64,000 nucleotides of DNA from Polytrichum commune (Eukaryota > Streptophyta > Polytrichopsida > Polytrichales > Polytrichaceae). The notes beneath the pieces are model-generated. The model did no database searches and was not told the DNA's origin. It was given only the letters and a program-made list of their open reading frames with translations. Below, piece after piece: positions 46,216-57,376 of the stretch (its first letter is position 1; every line of letters begins with the position of its first letter). The translations under genes were made by a program, and so were the position numbers. The DNA lies in assembly GCA_950295325.1 (NCBI GenBank), contig OX485804.1, positions 49,848,001 to 49,912,000 on the forward strand. Direction: 5' to 3'.

Positions 46216-48018
46216 TGTTCTTTGGAAGGTTCTATTAAGCATGCTCAATGCAACTCTTATGGTTGAAATGCAATTTGTGATGGAACATGCAACCTTAGCA
46301 ATGCATGCACATGGGGCCATGGTGGTGGTTGTGTTGGATGCAACCTTACAAGTGGTGGATCATGTCTCATGATATTGTCCTAGTGGGGTGCTTTAGAATC
46401 TAAGATTACAATGTTTAATTAATTCCCAAAATAGATTTTGACAAATTTTAAAATTTAAGTTTTCTCAAGAATCTCACAAGGAAATTTTGTACACATGAAA
46501 ATCAATATGAATTAATTTTTTGGTATTCTATGAAAAATGCGACTTCCATCGAAACTACCTTCATCAAATGACATCTGCAATGAGATCCCACATATAAAAA
46601 AACTAACGAGGCACTGTTATTGATGGGACCATGAAGGTAGGTTAGCTAAAGAAACAAGAACAACCATTGATTGTTGATGTGAAGATGCATATATCTACCT
46701 AAATTGGCCATTGTATAGTGCACATTTTCACATTTCAACCTCACATTTCAATCTCGATGCATTCATCACAAGAGGAAACATGCAAACGAGTCATAATCCC
46801 AAATTCTGAATAACAAAAGAAAAAAGATGCATGTGATTTGCAAAAATTAAGTGTTCTTGTGAAACACATGTGATGTTGGATGGAAAAATACCCTAATGTA
46901 AACACTTTGATGAAAAAAATTACAAATTCAGGCAATGGATAAAGACACCCTTGACCAAAAAGTATACTCGTCGGGAAACGTGTACGAATAAAGAAAAAAG
47001 CTTTGCGGGATAGAGTACTAGATTATTGTCCTTGGCAAAATATTCCTGGGTAATGGTCCCCTTTACCCAGCATTATCCTTTTAATCCGGATACCCACCCC
47101 ACATTGGTTCCAACCATTCACATGATGACGTGGCTCTTTATGGCCTAATCCGCACAAGGGTAGTTCATCAATATGGAATTCCGAGCTGGAAGTGGTGTCC
47201 CAACGTTTTAACCTTCAATCATGTGACGGTGTAGTCCGACGTGTCTTTGTACACAGGTCTCAACGAATCCAGTTCGGCCACGTCACAGCGAGCTCGAAGC
47301 CATCTGGACGACGGAGGAGCTGTTGGGATGATTGTTGCAAGTTTTGTTTGTTTCTCTTCACACAGCTTACTCTCGCATTCTGTTTCCACGCATCATCGCC
47401 ATTTCACGTCGCCAATGTCCTCCACAGGGTCACTCCGGCACTTCTAAATTTACTTGAGCAGGCAACAGGAACTACTCACGTGCTGTGCTGATCCAGCTTC
47501 AACCAACACAGTACGAAAGAAGGGGCGTAATAAGTTAAGTTAAATCGTAAAAAGTATCAATAATATAAGTATCTTGAAGAATTCGTCGAGGCCATGTGAC
47601 GGATTTCCGGGTTTGCAATCTCGATGCTTCATGATGGCACACTGATCGATACATTCGAATGTACCGGCTTAGTTGCATCCGGGCCGCATTGCATCGGAGC
47701 TCATTTGCGGATCGGACCCCAAACCCTAATCGGGCGATTTGAGGTTTGTCGAACCTCATGCCTATCGGTGTTGGAGGCTCGCCAGATGAGAGAATGGTTC
47801 ATTTTGTCCAGATGGAGGTGTAAGCGTTTCCCAAGCTTCGGGCGGCAAGGTTCCATTCGTTGATTGATTGCAAGGTACGCTTCTTTCTCAATACAGATTG
47901 AGTCCGGGTGACTGGAGTCGGTTGCACGGATTTGAAGTATCTCGGATGGATGAATGGTATGTGTTTATTCTACAGAGAGGCTTTGATTTATTCTAATTTA
48001 GGGGAATGCAGGAGCAAA
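46216..48018. other. Gene-free stretch upstream of TRAPPC12
   Basis: No known family was recognised. Around 47860-47880 the sequence GATTGCAAGGTACGC would make a good splice donor, so a non-coding first exon of TRAPPC12 may end near 47873. The frames at 47192-47491 and 47624-47863 have no recognisable product. Confidence 0.4.
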
Positions 48019-48487
48019 GGGTTGTTTACACTACAAGGGTAATTGTGGTTGTGGTAGTGGTTAACCACATTAATCAACCACAACTGTGGTTTTTCCCGTT
48101 CTTTCACACTTGGCTTGGTGATTCCTCGTGTGTGTGGTTGATGGTTGGGTCGGTCTTTAAAATCATCGCAATATATCAGTGATGTAGGTCTTATACTGGA
48201 GAAGAAATTAACGTGATTATTATCGTTGTTGGCCTTGGTTTGTAGTGTTAAAGTGGTTCCCTCCTCAGCTTTTCCCCGGACTTTGGCCCTGAAGCTCTCT
48301 AGTAATCGTGCCACACGAGCATGAACAGCCACCTTATGTGTGGTTAGTAGTGCGGAGTAGTGGGGTTGATGGGGTAGAGGGTGGTTGAGATCGTGGTTAG
48401 TATTTATTATTTCTGTTCCATGGAAATAGAACTAAAGAAAGTAAACCACACGATCATGACCACAACCACCCCTAGTGTAAACAACCC
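48019..48487. mobile_element. MITE family D, copy 1, beside the TRAPPC12 start
   Basis: A 469-base element with inverted ends GGGTTGTTTACACTA, followed by TGTGGTTGTGG-type repeats on the left and their complement on the right. There is no coding frame and the target duplication is unclear. It ends about 260 bases before the TRAPPC12 ATG, in the promoter or a leader intron. Confidence 0.75.
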
Positions 48488-48746
48488 TTGAGGAACATGA
48501 TTTTAGGGTTTTAGGGTTCGATTTTGACCTATTTTACTCTCTGGAAGTGGGTAGTTCAGTGCTTGCATTGGTGGAGTAAAATTTCTGTCTCAGAGATGGA
48601 TTAAAGCTGATTGCCAGTATCTCATTGTTAGTGGTGCACTACAGATTAAAGGAGTTCATTAAAATCTTACTGCAGCAGGGCAGTATGGACTCAAGGAGGT
48701 GAAAATTTGAGAACAAGTCTTGGCACAACAATTATTGTGTCTGATC

Positions 48747-51700
48747 ATGGAAGAACAACCTTCGTCTGTGGCAACATCAGGGGATAATTTTGGCTCTTAC
48801 TTTGCTAGCTCACCAGCTTCCTCACCTGCAGCCCCGCCGAAGGAGGGCAGATCTTCTCCTGCTGTCAAGTCCCCTCCTTTCCAGAACGAGGCGAGCTACG
48901 GAAATTTTGAAACAGATTCACAGTCGCCTGTAACACCTTCTTCGGTTTCACGGTTGGCATCACTATCCTCCTTGGTCCCTGAAAAGCCAAGCTTCATGGC
49001 CAATTTTGGCCAGCCATGGGGGTTGTTCAATACTGAAGAAGATAATGGTCCCACTGAGACCGTGAGGCATCCCCTCATGGGCAATCATCCACTCAGTGAT
49101 GATGATGAAGATGGTGGCCCAGTAACATCTCCATTGAAGCTCCCCACTGATTCTGCCTCATCTACAACAAAAGCTTTCTCCAACTCTCCAGAGGCTGTCA
49201 ATTCTGCGAGGCCTTCACTGAATCCAAGTCCTCTTTCATTTTCTGGTTTGTCAGACATGTCAGAGGTCTCCAGCTTGCGCAAACTTGCGGTACGCAGTAT
49301 CCTGTAATCTTGTCATCCTTGTTTTTGTTGACCCTCTCTTTGTTTCGGCGCTAGTTTCTGCCTGTTACATGTCTATTCTTAAATCTTTTGGGATTTGGGC
49401 TGCTAATAAAACTTAATTCTTAGCTGAGGAGGGGGGGAGTGCAACAACATTGGGCATTGAGAATATAGTAGACAGAATGTGCCATCGTAGTTCTGCCCAT
49501 TGTGCATCAGCTAAGTTTGACCTTTGGGGACTGAAAACATAGTAATTGCTGGTGATGGTTTGGCTCTGCCTTCCTGTTTGCTGATATTGACCTTAAGGAT
49601 TGGTGGTAGATAGCCTGAGATGCCATCTCAAATTATGGGTCTAAGGCGAAACAGTTAATTGTCCTGGAAATCTTGAGAACTGTAGCTGTACATTCCAGAT
49701 TGTGAATTTCTAGCTTCCCTGTACCTATCACTGCTTCATATCAGGCTTTTATGGAAGAAGTCCCAAGCTTTGGTTAGGTTCAATCAGTCTTGTGCTAGGG
49801 GAATGGTGAGCACAAAGATAATTTGTACATGTCGGCCATAGCAAGGTTTTCTCTTTTGGCATAGCCCTATACTTTCATCGTGACTATAGATTTGATACAT
49901 ATCATATCGGATTTTCAGCACTCCCATTATCCTTTTTGTTCATGAAGTGATGCCCCTGACTAATAAGCGCGGTTGGCATATACAGAGGCAAGGTGCATGG
50001 AGGACACTCATTGACAAGGTGAAAGCTGCAAAGAAGCGGGGATCTTTGACAACACCTGTTCAGGAGTTGAACTTTGCGACATACCATCTCCTAGCATTGA
50101 TGAAGTTGCGCAATTATGGTGCTGCTGTTGATGAGTTGGCAGCTCTCGGTGACCTAGATGCTCCACACTACTCTTATGATGAGTATCCTTCTGTTTATCC
50201 TGGAAAATCAGGTCTGACTTCCTCCTGCAAAATCTGCTTGACTGGTTGCCCTTCATGTGCTCAATGTCGAGTCTGTTCTTTATTGACATTGAGGATAGAG
50301 TTGTGCAAGATTGGCTTGAATATCATCACATTAAAGCCATTCACAATACATTCTTTGCAGGTTCAATGGTGCCATTTGCATTGAGGTGGATGCGTGCTGA
50401 ATTACCACACCGAACAGGGCAAACAGCTACAACCATGGAACAACTCTATGCACTCTTTGCCTTCTGCAGTTCTCGAGTACGTATTCTCTATTCATTTGTT
50501 GCTGCAGATTACTATCAGCTTCTTCTATTTAATGATTGTTTTGTATAAGTGAATTTATAACTCTTTGTAGTGAATAAGTTGAGTCCATCATGCCTCATTT
50601 ACATTTTTTAGGGTTGCATACATATTCTTGCTTGATTCTTAGTTCAATTAGAAGAAGAAGCTGTCAAGCTCTGGTATTCTATTTTCTAGCGGCTGTTCTT
50701 CTGGTTATGCTTTGTAGATACTAGCCTCTTTAAGATTCACAAGGACATTGCTGAAGGTTTCTTCTTGGAATGTTGCTTGCATCATCTCTGAGAATCAGCT
50801 GCTACCACTTGAGGGTAACCCTGACGAGCACAATTGTTGATCGTTTTGTGGGTTCAATCAATGTCTCTTAACCAACTTTTTGAGCATGGCATTGTATAAT
50901 GTGTTGTACATGTTTGTTGATATAGATAGAAGCACTGGAAGCAGCTGATGCTGGACATAAAGACCCCTTGGTCTCTCCTGTGCTTATTGATACTACTGAC
51001 TTGTCTGACAAGGACAATGCTTTGGCTGCTGTGGAAGAAAATGTGGCTGCTAGTCAAGAACTTAGTGAGGAAACTCCTGCTGAAGAAGTGGGCACCAGTG
51101 GGGAGGAGGACTTTGGCGAGTTTATAGCCAGTGAAACCACATTAGCAGGGAAAATGTTGCTTACATGGAGGAAGCGGAGGGAGGAAGTTGTGTATGCCCT
51201 CGTGGGCCATCATCTATACCAGAAGCAGTTTATTGTGGCGCTGCAGTGGCTTAACCAGCTACTGGCCCGGTTAGTCGTGAGCTCATCTACAACTCTGTGC
51301 CCGAGTCCCTGTCTTGTACTGGGTGACCTCTTTTACTACGATTGTCTGTTGGCCACTAACTCTGACTTCGTTTAATGTGCTGCAGGTCCCCCACAGATGC
51401 AGAGCTGCTATCAAAAGTTGGTTATGTTCAGCTCCAGCTCGGTGACCTGCTGGGAGCGCAGCAAACCTTCACCAAAGTAGACTCTCTTCTTGCAGACACA
51501 TTGGACAATGATCTCCTAAACTTGGCGGGGCGCAATCGAGGTCTTCTTCACTTTGCTGAGAAAGAGTATGCGAAAGCCTTCAATGAGTTCACTGCTGTCT
51601 TGGGAAGAAATCCACAAGACATTGTTTCTGCAAATAATAAGGTGACTTATACTAATACTCAGATTCTTTTGCAATGTGAACAAAGGACAACGGTAGCTGT

Positions 51701-52103
51701 ATGTTTGTTGTTGCCATATATAGAACCTTAGAAGATCAATAATCCAAAGGTGTGTAAGTTGATGTTTTATAGCTATTGTACCTGAAAATCATTGGTGATA
51801 AATTGGTGGTAAATGAGTTAGTTAGAAGGTGATCAAAGTGGGTACATTGGTCTGACTTCGATGTATTATACTTGGCAGGCACTGTGTTTGATGTACTCTC
51901 GGGAGCTTTTGGCAGCAACATCAGTACTGGAGGACAACTTGCAGTCCAGTCCTCGGTCGATACTGAATGAGACTATGGTCCTCAACTTGTGCAGCATGTA
52001 TGAACTAGCATCCATGAATAGCGTGGAATCAAAAAGAACTCTTAGCTCATGGCTCCTGAATCATGCTGCTGATGACTTTGACCCTTCCTGTACACGCTTG
52101 TAG
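48747..52103 (+). CDS. TRAPPC12: TRAPPC12-like TRAPP complex subunit (TPR protein)
   Basis: TRAPPC12 belongs to the TRAPPIII-type tethering complex that acts as a Rab exchange factor in ER-Golgi traffic and autophagy. Six exons: 48747-49289, 49986-50211, 50361-50476, 50926-51269, 51386-51641 and 51879-52103, giving 569 residues, phases consistent. An in-frame TGA precedes the ATG. Residues 1-181 are low-complexity, rich in Ser and Pro. The conserved part opens with RQGAWRTLIDKVKAAKKRG (182-200), typical of the family, then YHLLALMKLRNYGAAVDEL, MVPFALRWMRAELP and TPR-like helices around LTWRKRREEVVYALVGHHL, VGYVQLQLGDLLGAQQTF and NRGLLHFAEKEYAKAF. It ends with ALCLMYSRELLAATSVLED and NLCSMYELAS. 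It is shorter than human TRAPPC12 (about 735). An acidic insert (about 305-350) separates the first conserved block from the TPRs. Confidence 0.9.
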
Positions 52104-52974
52104 ACACCTTTCGTCGATGTCTCTTCGACCTCAGAAAAGAAGGTGCTTACTATTGTATTGTCCATAGACTGCCAATTCATGTTGTAGGAAATTCATAGGA
52201 AAAGCTTTTCATTGTGGCTCGCCTGCTCTTGAGCCTGGACCTCCACCTAAAGCAATTAACTGCTGCTAATTGGTTCTCATATGCATCCCTGTATTGGGAG
52301 GTGAGCTTTTACATTGTCAAGCAAAGGATCTAGGAGCTTTGATGTTGTATATTCAGAAGGTGTTTTGGTCAAAGATTCTTCTTGTATTCAGGATGAAAAT
52401 CTCAACAAAGGTTATATTTGAAACAATGTACTACAGTATACTGTGTAGATTGTATTTCTGTCATTCTATCAGAAGAGCTGCTCTGTCAGCTATGTTACTG
52501 CCCAGGGATAATGCAAGCAACATGTTTTGTGTGATTAGACCAAACAAAATTTATTTGACATGCTTTGAAAAGAAGAATGATGATTAGCGAACACCTCAAA
52601 GATCCATACAAGTTCTCAGATTTGTTGAATTCAGAATATCTGAATTTATAGATGAATGTGGATTTTCATTGAAAGACAACACTAAACAACCAAACACCAG
52701 AGAACCACTTCCAGGCTTTGACAGGTGAGAGGTGGAAACAACAAACACATAACACCCTAACGCACACATTCTTAGTGCTAGGATTATCTCTATGCCAAGC
52801 CAAAAGAGCACCCATGTCATGACCATGCAAAACACACCATGCTCCACCTCAAATTGTTCCGAAAACCAATCATTCCTACTAGGGTTTTCCTATATATTCT
52901 GCTCAGTATTTAGCCAGATGTACTTCAATACTTGTTGCCAAACAATGATCTCAGCCTTACTCAGGCCATGTATC
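52104..52974. other. 3' flank of TRAPPC12
   Basis: The first few hundred bases are probably the 3' untranslated region of TRAPPC12. No second gene was recognised. Confidence 0.45.
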
Positions 52975-53480
52975 CTATTTGGCAATCTTGTCCTTGTGGC
53001 TATTCCAGATAACCACATAGTAACGCTCAGGAGTAAGTGTTCTGTTCAGGATTGCCTTCTTGACGCATTGGATAAAATAAATGTGCCCAAAGTGGACACT
53101 TCCAGCATTCCAACAAATGTAGGGTTTGACAATCCAAGAAATCTTACATGAACACATTAGCAAATCCAAACGAGGATTATGAGAGTTGATCTTGTTATGT
53201 TTGGAATGAAAGTGAGTATCTTATGAATTCTTGAAGTGGTGCTCATATATGTACATTTCATACTTGAATATGTACTTATAGACTAGAAACCATTTAAGAT
53301 CACATACCACTTTAGGGCCACATACTTTAAGTGGCCAACTAATAAAAAATATTTTGCACTGAAGATTGCTCAGTGTGACAATTTGGACATGCCCAATAAG
53401 GCAATTTGATAGGGGTTCTATGGTTCACATGCTTTGCTAGAATATGATTATGAAGATGTTTGTATCAAAAACGGATCACA
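52975..53480 (-). pseudogene. Decayed LINE 3' end (reverse-transcriptase zinc-binding region)
   Basis: In broken minus-strand frames, ILAKHVNHRTPIKL is followed by CPNCHTEQSSVQNIFY. This fits the CxxC...H zinc-binding pattern that follows reverse transcriptase in plant LINEs. About 250 bases further on, ERYYVVIWNSHKDKIAKQ resembles the WxIWxxRNxxxF segment that comes next. Stops and frameshifts interrupt the region, and no reverse transcriptase core was seen. The family call rests on motif shape only. Confidence 0.4.
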
Positions 53481-53689
53481 AAAGCCACCTCTGCACTTCT
53501 AAAAGAGTTGATGTGCAAAAGAGAACCAAACACACGAGCATGAACCACTAGGTATTGGGAAGTGTTGTGTGCTATGTAAGGAACCTCCTCACGAGTATGG
53601 AATGATTGTTGTGCTATATTTGTCCCATTCTTCAAGATTGCTGAATTAAAGGAAATGCATACATTGTGAGCAGGGCCAAAATCTAGTGC

Positions 53690-53935
53690 AAACCCACCCC
53701 TTTGGAACTATATATCATGCAAGAACCTTCATACCTAGGCAAAATTGCCTTGGTATCAACATGGTTTGGAATGTATTGACCAAAATAGAAACTTAGTATA
53801 CAAAGATTCTCTCACCTTGAGATACCCACCACATACCAATATTTGACTGGTATTAGAACTTCAGACCCACAGGTATATTCCATACCAATACTGATGTTGA
53901 TTGTTAATACCATGCATTCACCTATACACCAGACC
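53690..53935 (-). repeat. Dispersed repeat family C, copy 3
   Basis: The reverse complement begins GTATAGGTGAATGCATGG and contains TTTTGGTCAATAC and GCCTAGGTATGAAGGTTCTT, matching the copy in DNAJC21 intron 1. Confidence 0.7.
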
Positions 53936-54530
53936 AAGACAAAAGAAATTGTCAGTTTTGAAGGCATGCATTTTCAAGCCATTGTACAAGAGCAGGAGCA
54001 ACATCTGGACCAATAATGAACATGACTAGAAAGTGCAAACAAGAATTAATAACCAGTAGGCTACCGTCGACTCATAACTGGTTAATGAAGAAAATCCAGC
54101 AAGTGATAAGTAGTGCTTACCAGCTGCAAGGCTGTCAAGCATGTATGGAGATTGACAAAAGGAAATTATTGTAGCAGTGTCAGTGTGAGGGCAGTTCTCA
54201 TATATCAAATCAAATATCTGAAAGTGAGCCTAGCAGGAAAAACATTATAAACAACAAATATTGTAGTAATCCTTGGCCAGCCAACTTATACATGGTACCA
54301 TAAGGATCTACAATATGATATGTTTCTACCCGTTTGTATAATTTTCACAGATTGATAACATTGCTAATCTCCTAGGCGCACAACACTGAGTAAACCAAGA
54401 CCTCATTCAGCCCACTTCAAGTTGCAAAAAGCACCTTGTAGTGTCAACATACGAGGCCTTGTATAAAAGCACACTAACACCACAGGAAGTTCTGATTGGA
54501 ATGTAAGCCTGATTGAACAAGTAGTACTTG

Positions 54531-57376
54531 CTATTCGAAGTCCTTGCCCAACCACGCATCACCCTCACGACTGATAAGTGGATAGTCCGTTGGTTTAATT
54601 TTGCAGGGTTTCAAACCGCTATCCACATTCCCAGATGATTGGTTCATCAAAACTTGGTCGTCCATGTTTGCAGATGGTCCTGCCAAAGCTTCAGATGATG
54701 TGCTGTTCTGAGCATGATCAAAGCTTGCATATCCCAAGTTCCTTTCTTGCAGATGCACAGGCATTTCGTGATGAGCATCACTGAGAATATCCTGCACTGA
54801 TACTTCATTGCATAAGGTGAACATAATATATCCTATCCCAACAATTCGCACAAACTGTTCAAGCAACACCCAGTCCTTGTCATCGATTTGTTTCAAAATT
54901 AGTGCTTTTGCTGCAGAGATGTTGTCTTCTTGAGGTGCAGATGTGGAATGATGACCATAACCTTGGTAATCATGCTCAAAGGAAAATCCTTCAGTGCAAT
55001 ACCTGGACAAAATGATGTTCATGAAATCCCCTTTTGGACAAATTTTCATAAACTCTCCTAGCAACACCCAATCCTTGTCAGCCAGTTGTTCCATCACGGT
55101 CAAGTGGGGCATCATCTCCTTTATACGTTTCCGAGCATTCATACAAAATTGAGCATGCTTTTCATCCTTGGACTTGCCCTTTCCACAGATGGGCTGCAAG
55201 CGCAGCTGCTTGTAAATTGGAACAAGTGCAGTATCTGGACAACACTCAAACTTCTTGAAGATAATAGGGGACATCGGATAGTGGTACTTGTCCTTCTCAC
55301 TTCGAGGCAGGAAAGACAGTTTCAAAAACAAACTGAAGTCCCTTGCAAAATTAGCTTCCGCCTCGTCTGGATATGATCCCAAGTGGTATTTCACGTGGTT
55401 GTGACGTGCCTCCACTTGAATTCTACAGAGCAGAGAGAATATCATTCGTTAGAATTGGTGCAAGTCTTTTACTATACAAAAAGGGGAAAAAGGGGAAAAA
55501 AGCAAGCCAATTCATGACAAAAGTGAAGTAATCCCCGGCTACATGTCTCAAGTGCAAACTTGTGATTGCAGGAAAGCATAAGAGAAGAGCCTTGAAGAAG
55601 GCTGCTCTCTTATATACGTGTGCAGACAACAACCTTCCATTTCTCAAGCATCTATGTGTGGCAGTGAAGGGGCGTTTACACACAACTACCTTGTGTGGTT
55701 GTGGTTGTGATTCAGACCCACTTTAACCACAACTAGACATTTTTTCATATACACACAAGGTGTAGTTGTAGTTGAAGAGTAAATTTGACCCAAATTATCA
55801 TTCCTGATCCTATCGATGCATTCCGTGGAGCAAAGAAAACCAAATTATGGATTCTAGTGGAGTGTTTTGTCTAAGAGGACATGCCACAATGAAACCTCCC
55901 CCATGCTTTGGCCTTGAAGTTCTCTCCCCGTATCACAAAGTACCTACAAACAAAATAGCACCAAAGAAAGTAAACTAAAACCATCCCAACCACTCCCAAC
56001 ACCTTGTATTGTAGTAGGCACTTTAAGAGTAGTTATGGTGTGGTTGTCATAAATGCACCTTATTTCTCAAAAACGGAGCCAAAGAAAGTAAAGTGCAACC
56101 ACCAAACGCCTCTCAAGTCTACTTGTTCAGGCATGTAGCTATTAAGATAACTAACCTGCTTGGCATGAGAGTCATTTCCCCTACTCGCTACAAACAACTA
56201 TCCACATGTAGGTTCAAGTTCAGCTACAAATAGTGCTTCCTCCCTGTGGTAAATCAGACGTTTAGATAAACCAGCGACCGATAGGTGATTGTTTCATTCT
56301 CCACTTCGAAAGCCCCATCTTACATTGGGTGCTTGCTATATAAAAATTTGCTTCATGCCCTTCGAGGTTGCAATTTGAGGTTTCAAATTTGATATTGTGA
56401 AAACCAGAATTTCAGCCTCCACACAGCAGCAAAATCACACTAATTACACATCCGTCCACCACCTCTCGAGCAGTGCCAAGGACTGATAATCGATACACAA
56501 AATCCCCAGACTCTAAGCCTTCAATTGACAGAATTGAAATTCACTTCTTCTTCTCCACATTGGGTGCTTGTTATATAAATATTGCTCCATGACCGTAGAG
56601 GCTGCAATTTGATTTCAAATTTGACACCTGCAAATCACATTTCAGCATCGACACAGCAGCCAAATAGCAGTAATCACACATCCCATCCACCGAGACTCGA
56701 GCCGTGAGCGAGAAACAACAACCGATACACAAAATCCCAAAACGAAATCACACATCCCATCCACCAAAACACGAGCAGTCGGCAAGGACTGACAATCGAT
56801 ACATAAAACCCTCAAACTCTAAGACTTCAATTGGCAGAGTTGAGATTCTCCTTGTTCTTCTTCACATTGGATGCTTGCTATATGAAAATTGCTCCATAAC
56901 CTTCGAGACTGCAATTTGATTTCAAATTTTACACTGTGGAAATCAAATTTCAGCCTCAACACAGCAGCCATATAGCACTGATCACACATCCCATCCATCC
57001 GAGACCCGAGCCGTGAGCGAGACACAACAATCGATACACAAAAACCCAAAATCCCAATCACACATCCCATCCACCGAGACTCGAGCAGTGGGCGGGGAAC
57101 AACAGTCAATACACACAAAACCCCAAACCCTAACCCTGCAATTGGCAAAGTTAAGATTCACCTCTTCCTTTTCCTCTTCCACTTGTTTGTGTTCTTGTTC
57201 GACTCCTCATCCTCCCGCTGCAGAGGAGGAGCAGCAGGAACATCATCCTCCACCAGCTCCCTCCCCGCCTTCCTCCTCACATTCTCTTCCTCTTCCTCCT
57301 CCCGTTCCCACTGCTGAGGAGGAGCAGCAGAAGCAGGAACATCCGCCATGCCCTGCTTCCCTGGCCTCCTCGTCAT
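54531..57376 (-). CDS. Unrecognised protein with AP2/ERF-like core and a duplicated DKDWVLL unit
   Basis: The family was not recognised. Two minus-strand exons, 57376-57162 and 55422-54531, give 368 residues. The ATG sits in the context GCCACCATGA, the donor is AG|GTGAAT, and phase 2 closes exactly at the acceptor. Residues 1-60 are charged and low-complexity with an acidic run, then KWKRKRKR (about 65-72) looks like a nuclear signal. IQVEARHNHVKYHLGSY (73-89) followed by DEAEANFARDFSLFLKL resembles the strand-strand-helix part of an AP2 domain (AEIR, KRVWLGTF, EEAARAYDRAA), but the usual YRGVR start is missing. Two units of about 33 residues, near 179-211 and 244-276, share DKDWVLLxxF and similar flanks. 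The tail is polar and acidic. A nuclear DNA-associated role is only inferred. The intron holds a MITE and a tandem repeat. Confidence 0.65.
55669..56070. mobile_element. MITE family D, copy 2, in the orphan gene intron
   Basis: Its left end (GGCGTTTACACACAAC followed by TGTGGTTGTGGTTGTG) and right end (GGTTGTCATAAATGCACC) are degenerate inverted repeats of the same type as 48019-48487. Internal segments such as CTTTGGCCTTGAAGTTCTCT match that copy. Confidence 0.65.
56321..57160 (-). repeat. Tandem array of ~310-base units that include the exon 1 splice junction
   Basis: Similar blocks recur at about 57137, 56825 and 56518, with a partial fourth near 56321. Each holds a CAATTGGCA(A/G)AGTT-like segment next to a GATTCAC-like donor, a CACATTGG(G/A)TGCTTG block, GCAATTTGATTTCAAATTT and CACACATCCCATCC. 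Inside each unit a shorter segment of about 70-77 bases (from CACACATCCCATCC to GATACACAAAA) is itself repeated twice. The junction used by the gene is the rightmost copy. Confidence 0.75.

Noticed and set aside
47192-47863. Plus-strand frames of 80-99 codons before TRAPPC12 considered as a gene
   Set aside because: No recognisable domain; more likely promoter or leader sequence.
53300-54500. Searched for a reverse transcriptase core upstream of the LINE-like tail
   Set aside because: No conserved reverse transcriptase motif was visible in any minus-strand frame.
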